This document shows positions 4,357-8,716 of a DNA stretch of 8,716 nucleotides, in pieces. The position numbers and the translations under genes are program-made. The notes under the pieces are model-generated. The model saw nothing but the letters and a program-made list of their open reading frames with translations, made no database searches and was not told the DNA's origin. Source of the DNA: a bacterium (GTDB lineage Bacteria > Patescibacteriota > Minisyncoccia > UBA6257 > UBA9933); NCBI GenBank assembly GCA_021799155.1, contig JAJZBA010000019.1, positions 1-8,716 on the forward strand. Direction: 5' to 3'. Each line of letters opens with the position of its first letter. Position 1 is the stretch's first letter.

Positions 4357-4385
4357 ATTATAAAGGAAAAATCTAATTAAAACAA
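4357..4385 (-). promoter_or_regulatory. Promoter of the HU gene
   Basis: The minus strand has TTGTTT (4385-4380), a 17-bp spacer and a perfect TATAAT (4362-4357), predicting a start near 4350 and a leader of about 98 nt. The -35 box directly abuts the rny stop codon (4387-4389). Confidence 0.6.
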
Positions 4386-4386
4386 G

Positions 4387-5913
4387 TTATCGCGCATATT
4401 CCACCGCCCTCATTTCTCTTATCACATTAACTTTAATCTCTCCCGGGTATTTTAACTCTGATTCGATTTTCGCCGCAATATCTTTGGCTAACTGCAAAGC
4501 TCTGAAATCGTCTATTCTTTCAGGGGTTACAAAAATCCGCAACTCCCGGCCGGCGGAAATAGCGTAAGCGGATTTGACGCCCTCAAAATCCTCCGCTATT
4601 TTTTCTAAGTCTCCCATTCGTTTCAGATAATTTTCCAAAGTGTCGCGTCTGGCGCCGGGCCGCGCTCCCGACAAGGCGTCTGCCGCCGCCACCACGTACG
4701 CCTCCGGCAAAGAAAACGGATATTCTTCGTGATGCGCCTCCATCGATTTTATCACTTCTTCGGAAACGCCGTATTTTTTAAGAATTTTTCTTCCCAACTC
4801 AACATGACTTCCTTGAACTTCATGATCAATAGCCTTGCCGATATCATGGAGTAGAGCCGCTTTTTTCGCCGTTTCGGCGTTAAGTTTTAATTCGGACGCC
4901 ATCATCGAAGCCAAATAAGCAGTTTCAATCGAATGAACCAAAGCGTTTTGACCGTAACTGAACCGGAAATGAAGCCTACCAAGAAGTTGAATGATTTCTT
5001 TCGGTAAGTCGTAAATTCCCACTTCGTAAGCGGAGGCTTCGCCGATTTCTGTTATTTTCTTATTTAATTCCTGTTTTGCTTCCTCGACTTTTTCTTCTAT
5101 TTTTGCCGGCTGAATCCGACCGTCTTTAACCAATTTTTGCAAAGCCAATTTAGCAATTTCTCTTCTGGTTGGATCAAAAGACGAAATAACAATCGTGTCC
5201 GGCGCCTCGTCGATAATAAACTCGACGCCGGTCGCCCGTTCCAAAGCCCTGATGTTTCTTCCTTCTCGGCCGATGATTTTTCCTTTCAAATCTTCGTCGC
5301 CAAGATTAAAAACGCTGGTCGTTATCTCTCCCACGTGCGAGCGAGCGTAGCGTTGAATCGCGGTCGTCATAATTTCTGTCGCTTTGCGCTCAATTTCTTC
5401 TCTTTTTATTTTGTCTAATTTTTGGAAAGCCAACGCCAATTCTTCTTGATGTTGAGCCTGAAGATTTTTAAGAAGCAGATTTTTCGCCTCTTCATGAGAT
5501 AAGCCGGCGACTTTTTCCAGTTCGGAAATCGCCTTTTGTCTTAATTCTTCAAGCTCCAATTTGGCTGTTTTTAATTTTTCAATATCGGAAACAATCTGGG
5601 ACTCTTTTCTTTTTACGTCGTTTGCCTCCTGTTCAATCTGTTCTTCTTTTTTCAAAAGCCTCTCCTCTAAGCGACCAAGTTGAATTTTGCTTTCCCGCTC
5701 TTCTTTTTTAACTTCTTCCAAAAGAGCGGTTGATTTTTCCTGTGCCTCAAGAATTATTTCTTTAGCTTTTGTTTTTGCCTCTTCGAGCTGCCTTTTGATT
5801 TTTTGCTCGACCGAATTAGCGGCTTTGACCGCTATTAATTGCCGGATAAAGTATCCGGCTGCAAGACCCACAAGCAATAAAACACCCCCAAAAAGCGGAT
5901 TTTGATAAATCAT
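4387..5913 (-). CDS. rny: Ribonuclease Y
   Basis: RNase Y is a membrane-anchored endoribonuclease that starts decay and processing of many mRNAs. The 508-aa product has the full family architecture and length. An N-terminal membrane helix covers residues about 8-25. A long charged coiled coil runs from about 30 to 185. The KH RNA-binding domain carries GKIIGREGRNIRALERATGVEFIIDEAPDTIVISSFDPTRREIA (211-254). The HD domain has H327 and the metal-binding pair H356/D357 in LLHDIGKAIDHE, followed by the ADALSGARPGARR segment (411-423) and the conserved C-terminus ending in VIREMRAVEYAR. The start is the ATG at 5913, giving the normal short N-terminal tail. A consensus promoter shared head to head with gpmI lies upstream, with a leader of about 60 nt and no Shine-Dalgarno. 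No features look degenerate. Confidence 0.97.
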   Translation of the reverse strand: MIYQNPLFGGVLLLVGLAAGYFIRQLIAVKAANSVEQKIKRQLEEAKTKAKEIILEAQEKSTALLEEVKKEERESKIQLGRLEERLLKKEEQIEQEANDVKRKESQIVSDIEKLKTAKLELEELRQKAISELEKVAGLSHEEAKNLLLKNLQAQHQEELALAFQKLDKIKREEIERKATEIMTTAIQRYARSHVGEITTSVFNLGDEDLKGKIIGREGRNIRALERATGVEFIIDEAPDTIVISSFDPTRREIAKLALQKLVKDGRIQPAKIEEKVEEAKQELNKKITEIGEASAYEVGIYDLPKEIIQLLGRLHFRFSYGQNALVHSIETAYLASMMASELKLNAETAKKAALLHDIGKAIDHEVQGSHVELGRKILKKYGVSEEVIKSMEAHHEEYPFSLPEAYVVAAADALSGARPGARRDTLENYLKRMGDLEKIAEDFEGVKSAYAISAGRELRIFVTPERIDDFRALQLAKDIAAKIESELKYPGEIKVNVIREMRAVEYAR

Positions 5914-5961
5914 ATATTAGATTGTTCGCTAATTTCTTCATTTTGAATTCATTAGGAACCG

Positions 5962-5990
5962 TTAATTCTTTACGATAAAACAATTATAAT
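5962..5990 (+). promoter_or_regulatory. Promoter of gpmI
   Basis: A perfect TATAAT (5985-5990) overlaps the divergent rny -10 within ATTATAAT. The -35 position at 17-bp spacing holds the weak TTAATT (5962-5967). Initiation near 5997 leaves a leader of only about 8 nt before the ATG at 6005, with no room for a Shine-Dalgarno site. Confidence 0.6.
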
Positions 5991-6011
5991 GCTAAAATAA
6001 ACCAATGTCAA
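5983..6011 (-). promoter_or_regulatory. Perfect sigma-70 consensus promoter for rny
   Basis: The minus strand reads TTGACA (6011-6006), exactly 17 bases, then TATAAT (5988-5983): 12 of 12 consensus bases with optimal spacing. The -35 box covers the second and third bases of the gpmI start codon and the next four bases. The start should fall near 5976. Confidence 0.8.
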
Positions 6012-7549
6012 AACGAACAATTGTTTTGGTTATTTTAGACGGTTGGGGAATCGGCAAAGCCGACGAGTCAAACCCGATTCACGTCGTTAATCCTCAAAAC
6101 ATTAATTATTTAAAAGCCAATTTTCCATTCGGAGCGCTTCAGGCTTCAGGAATCAGCGTCGGTCTTCCCTGGAGGGAGGAAGGAAACAGCGAAGTCGGCC
6201 ACCTTAATCTGGGAGCCGGACGGATTGTTTACCAATATTATCCCCGAATCAGCTTAAGCATTCGCGATAAAAGTTTTTTTGAAAACCCGGTTTTGAAAGG
6301 CGCTTTTGAACATGCCCAAAAAAATAATTCCGCCATCAATCTCATCGGTCTTTTAAGTGAAGGAAATGTTCATTCCTCTTTTGAACATTTATTAGCCCTA
6401 ATAGAATTTGCCAGAAAAGAAAAGGCTCAAAAATTAAATCTCCATCTTTTTACCGACGGTCGAGACAGTTCGCCTTATTCCGCTTTAGAATTATTAAATC
6501 GCCTTCCAAAAGAAGATTTTGTTCGTCTTTCCAGTTTAAGCGGTCGTTTTTACGCAATGGACAGAGAAAAACACTGGGAAAGAACCCAAAAAACTTATTC
6601 TGTTTTAACGGGCGAAGGGAACGCCGTCGACGATGTTGAATCCCATATTAAAAAAACTTACGCCCGCAAATTCAATGACGAATACGTTGAGCCGGCAATA
6701 ATCGACAAAAACGGCGGCATTAAGAACAACGACGCTTTGATATTTTTTAATTTCCGCGAAGACCGAATGAAACAAATTGTTTCCGCTTTTATCGACAAAG
6801 ATTTTAAAAATTTTCCGGTGAAAAATTTTAATAATCTTTATGTCGCGACAATGACTCAATACGACAAAAACTTTAACGTCCCCGTCGCTTTTCCGCCGGA
6901 AAAATTCGAAACTTGCTTAGGAAAAGTTCTGGCCGACAACAATAAAATCCAATTGCGCGTCGCCGAAACTCAAAAATATCCTCACGTTACTTATTTTTTT
7001 AATAGTTTAAAAGAAGAACCCTTCCCTAACGAATACCGCATTCTTATTCCATCCAAAAACGTTTTTCGTCAAGAAGAAAATCCGGAAATGATGGCGAATG
7101 AAATCACTACCCGCTTAGTCGAATCAATCGAAGAAAACGCTTTTGATTTTATTCTGGCGAATTACGCCAATCCCGATATGATTGCTCATACCGGCAATTA
7201 CGAAGCCTGCCTTAAGGCGGTAAAAATAATCGACGAACAAATCGGCAAAGTCGTTAAAGCGGTTTTAGAATCCGGCGCGGTTTTGATTATTACCTCGGAT
7301 CACGGCAATATGGAAAAAGTTTTTGACCCGTTAACCGGCGAACCGGAAACCAAACACAATCCCAGTCCGGTGCCGATTTATTTGGTTGCCAAAGAATTAC
7401 AACATCAAAAAACCGAAGCCGAAATCCGGCTATTGGAAAAAGAAAACATCGGCGTTTTAGCCGATGTCAGCCCGACGATTTTGGAATTAATGCATATTTC
7501 CAAGCCCAAAGAAATGACCGGGCAAAGCCTCATAAAATTTTTGCTATAG
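6005..7549 (+). CDS. gpmI: 2,3-bisphosphoglycerate-independent phosphoglycerate mutase
   Basis: This cytoplasmic glycolytic enzyme interconverts 3- and 2-phosphoglycerate through a phosphoserine intermediate on a two-metal site. The 514-aa length is typical. Catalytic residues of the alkaline-phosphatase-fold domain are all visible: D12 (VILDGWG), the phosphorylated S62 in EGNSEVGH, K324 in AETQKYPHVTYF, D391 and H395 (NPDMIAHTG), D432/H433 (TSDHGN) and H451 (TKHNPSPVP). The inserted transferase domain (about 75-300) has H123, TDGRD (150-154), GRFYAMDR (180-187) and FREDR (250-254). The common FFNGG motif reads FFNSL here, a minor variation. The ATG at 6005 gives the standard N-terminus. The gene is divergent from rny and convergent with enolase, which consumes its product. 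A 20-bp palindrome spans its stop codon. Confidence 0.97.
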   Translation: MSKRTIVLVILDGWGIGKADESNPIHVVNPQNINYLKANFPFGALQASGISVGLPWREEGNSEVGHLNLGAGRIVYQYYPRISLSIRDKSFFENPVLKGAFEHAQKNNSAINLIGLLSEGNVHSSFEHLLALIEFARKEKAQKLNLHLFTDGRDSSPYSALELLNRLPKEDFVRLSSLSGRFYAMDREKHWERTQKTYSVLTGEGNAVDDVESHIKKTYARKFNDEYVEPAIIDKNGGIKNNDALIFFNFREDRMKQIVSAFIDKDFKNFPVKNFNNLYVATMTQYDKNFNVPVAFPPEKFETCLGKVLADNNKIQLRVAETQKYPHVTYFFNSLKEEPFPNEYRILIPSKNVFRQEENPEMMANEITTRLVESIEENAFDFILANYANPDMIAHTGNYEACLKAVKIIDEQIGKVVKAVLESGAVLIITSDHGNMEKVFDPLTGEPETKHNPSPVPIYLVAKELQHQKTEAEIRLLEKENIGVLADVSPTILELMHISKPKEMTGQSLIKFLL

Positions 7550-7556
7550 CAAAAAT
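7537..7556. repeat. 20-bp perfect palindrome over the gpmI stop codon
   Basis: ATTTTTGCTATAGCAAAAAT is perfectly self-complementary and contains the last two Leu codons and the TAG stop (7547-7549). It shares the 10-bp core TGCTATAGCA with the 34-bp palindrome at 529-562. It is not followed by a T-run on the plus strand, so it is not a textbook terminator. Confidence 0.7.
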
Positions 7557-7559
7557 GGA

Positions 7560-7690
7560 AAATTCTAAATCACAAATTCCAAATTACAAATAAATTCCAA
7601 TTACCAAAATTCCAATAATTAAAATCGTTTATAATTTTGAATTTGGAATTTTAATATTATTTGGAATTTGGTGCTTGGAATTTGGAATTT
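7560..7690. repeat. AATTCCAA-type repeat region, likely bidirectional terminator
   Basis: AATTCCAA words recur on the left half and their complements TTGGAATT on the right half. AAAATTCCAA (7606-7615) pairs exactly with TTGGAATTTT (7643-7652), with further partial pairing inside. The structure separates the convergent gpmI and eno genes and may end both transcripts. The right part is translated: it encodes the last residues of enolase (SKFQAPNSK). Confidence 0.65.
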
Positions 7691-8716
7691 ATTTCTAATA
7701 CTCTATTGTATTTCGCCATTCTCTCCGGTGCTGCCGGTGCGCCGGCTTTAATGCCCCAAGCGCCGACGCTAACCGCCAAATCGGCGATAAAATCGTCCAT
7801 CGTCTCACCGCTCCTGTGCGAAACAACCGCCTGCCAATTATTTTCGTAAGCCAATTTTATAACTTTCAAAGTTTCGGTTAAGGTGCCGATTTGGTTTGGC
7901 TTTATTAAAATCGCGTTGCCGGATTTTTTTTCTATAGCGGTTCTTAATCTTTCCGGATTAGTAGTCGTCAAATCATCGGTAATAATCATTACGCCCTTCG
8001 GTACTATCACATGTGATAGTATCGTAAAATCTTCAAACGATTCTTCATAAAACGGGTCTTCTATGGATAAAATATTGTACGATTCAATTAGCTTTAAATA
8101 AAAATCCCTCAATTTTTCTGCTGAATATTCTCCCCCGTCAACCTGATACTTGTCACTTGATACTTGATACATTTGCGTCGCCGCAACGTCAAGTCCGATT
8201 CGCAACGGATAATTATGTTTCGCAATCAATTCCGCCAAAATCTCAATCGCTTCTTCATTATTTTGAAAAGGAGCGCAAAAACCGGCTTCGTCGCCTAACA
8301 AAACATTTTCCTTACCGAATTTGTTTTCCAAAAATTCCTTAAGTTTTTTATAAAATTCCTGCCCCAAGCCGAGAGCCATGCCAAAATCTTTTACTTCGGG
8401 AACAATTTGAAATTCTTGAAAATCAAGCTTGTTTTTGCGTCCTTCGGCAAGCTTAGAATTAACATGCGCGCCGCCATTAATGACGTTGAAAATTGGCTTA
8501 AGCCAATTTTCCGACTTACGACCTACAACCGACGACTGACGACTTATATAATCAAATAATTCCAGCTTTTCGCTTTTCGCTTTCAAACGCGCGAACGCCA
8601 AAGATAAAGACAAAATCAAATTCCCGCCGAGATTGTTTTTTAGAGCCTGCCCTGAGGACATTCGGCTGGGCTCAGTCGAAGCCCTTGCCGAATGGGTTCC
8701 GTCAAGTTGATCGGAA
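7657..8716 (-). CDS. eno: Enolase, C-terminal part (5' end outside window)
   Basis: Enolase converts 2-phosphoglycerate to phosphoenolpyruvate. The frame is open to the right edge, so the gene is partial: about 352 residues are visible and roughly the first 80-90 are missing. Numbering from an internal Met at 8661, the active-site residues are present: H66 and E83 (INGGAH, FQEF), E125 (GDEAGF), metal ligands D158, E201 and D229 (GLDVAA, SIEDP, TDDL), K254 (ILIKPNQIGTLTE), SHRSGET (281-287) and K305 (WGIKAG). The Met at 8661 is not the start: the upstream codons read DQLDGT, a conserved enolase segment. The gene is unusual in carrying repeat-derived in-frame stretches: a hairpin element after DGT, RQSSVVGRKS (41-50), QVSSDKYQV (166-174), LSHVIV (215-220) and the tail SKFQAPNSK. 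All lie in surface-loop or terminal positions and none removes a catalytic residue, so it is probably functional. Confidence 0.93.
   Translation of the reverse strand, partial: SDQLDGTHSARASTEPSRMSSGQALKNNLGGNLILSLSLAFARLKAKSEKLELFDYISRQSSVVGRKSENWLKPIFNVINGGAHVNSKLAEGRKNKLDFQEFQIVPEVKDFGMALGLGQEFYKKLKEFLENKFGKENVLLGDEAGFCAPFQNNEEAIEILAELIAKHNYPLRIGLDVAATQMYQVSSDKYQVDGGEYSAEKLRDFYLKLIESYNILSIEDPFYEESFEDFTILSHVIVPKGVMIITDDLTTTNPERLRTAIEKKSGNAILIKPNQIGTLTETLKVIKLAYENNWQAVVSHRSGETMDDFIADLAVSVGAWGIKAGAPAAPERMAKYNRVLEINSKFQAPNSK
8002..8021. repeat. 20-bp perfect palindrome inside eno
   Basis: TACTATCACATGTGATAGTA is perfectly self-complementary and encodes LSHVIV in frame, between the SIEDPFYEESF segment and the metal-binding TDDL. 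The region is about as long as in other enolases, but its residues differ from the usual KLGDKIQ-like text. Confidence 0.75.
8140..8171. repeat. CTTGATAC simple repeat inside eno
   Basis: CTGATACTTGTCACTTGATA continues into ACTTGATAC, giving three to four imperfect copies of CTTGATAC. It encodes YQVSSDKYQV just after the metal-ligand segment LDVAATQM, in the mobile loop region of enolases. Confidence 0.65.
8512..8545. repeat. CGAC-rich repeat inside eno
   Basis: CGACTTACGACCTACAACCG is followed by ACGACTGACGACTTA, a degenerate repeat of CGACTTA/CTACAAC words. It encodes RQSSVVGRKS in frame between FDYIS and the INGG motif. The same word family forms the tandem repeats in the HU leader at 4262-4289. 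Confidence 0.65.
8659..8694. repeat. REP-like hairpin element inserted in eno
   Basis: CATTCGGC (8659-8666) pairs with GCCGAATG (8687-8694), and GGGCT (8668-8672) with AGCCC (8680-8684), around a 7-nt loop: a 13-bp GC-rich stem with a small internal bulge. It is flanked by CCCTGAGGA on the left. It is translated in frame between LDGT and NNLGGN of enolase, where E. coli enolase has only ENKSK. Composition and symmetry resemble dispersed bacterial REP elements. Confidence 0.75.

Noticed and set aside
4040..5905. Plus-strand ORFs opposite the HU gene and rny
   Set aside because: They are antisense shadows of clearly conserved genes, without ribosome sites or recognisable domains.
8659..8661. 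ATG at 8661 as the enolase start
   Set aside because: It lies within the inserted hairpin; the frame continues upstream through DQLDGT, a conserved enolase segment, to the window edge.

Overview
The window reads as a piece of a compact bacterial chromosome, most likely a candidate-phyla (Patescibacteria/CPR, Parcubacteria-like) genome. This is inferred from the low GC, the short intergenic gaps, the almost complete lack of Shine-Dalgarno sites, and simple or palindromic repeats that intrude even into conserved housekeeping genes. No ribosomal RNA or marker protein is present to prove the affiliation. I see no phage, plasmid, CRISPR or defence genes.

Layout from left to right. A small unrecognised gene (61-291, minus) has the only strong ribosome binding site in the window and a diverged second copy of its 3' part just downstream. 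A 328-base gap (292-619) follows, holding a promoter, a 5'-leader hairpin and a perfect 34-bp palindrome. Next is the CCA-adding enzyme gene cca (minus). It stands back to back with a plus-strand cluster: tRNA-Arg(UCG), tRNA-Lys(CUU), a broken tRNA-Lys copy, a tiny membrane-anchored Pro/Gly-rich ORF, tRNA-Gly(GCC), a 74-bp tandem repeat of the tRNA-Gly 3' end, an ECF-type sigma factor and an overlapping single-pass membrane protein (putative anti-sigma factor), closed by a bidirectional terminator. Then come a HU-type nucleoid protein and RNase Y (both minus), gpmI (plus, divergent from rny), and the C-terminal part of enolase (minus, convergent with gpmI, running off the right edge).

Functional links. 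The CCA enzyme adjoins tRNAs of which two (Lys and Gly) no longer encode their CCA tail, so those tRNAs depend on it. GpmI makes 2-phosphoglycerate and enolase uses it, so lower glycolysis is clustered. RNase Y and gpmI share a short divergent promoter region whose minus-strand promoter is a perfect TTGACA-17-TATAAT match, with the -35 box lying on the gpmI start codon.

The most unusual theme is repeat invasion. The tRNA-Gly gene carries an attachment-site-like tandem duplication that displaced its original CCA-bearing end. The extra tRNA-Lys copy has lost its anticodon stem to a small palindrome. The enolase gene carries at least four in-frame repeat-derived stretches, including a REP-like hairpin, and cca has an in-frame simple-repeat insertion. 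Some of these repeat families recur in the intergenic regions of the same window.
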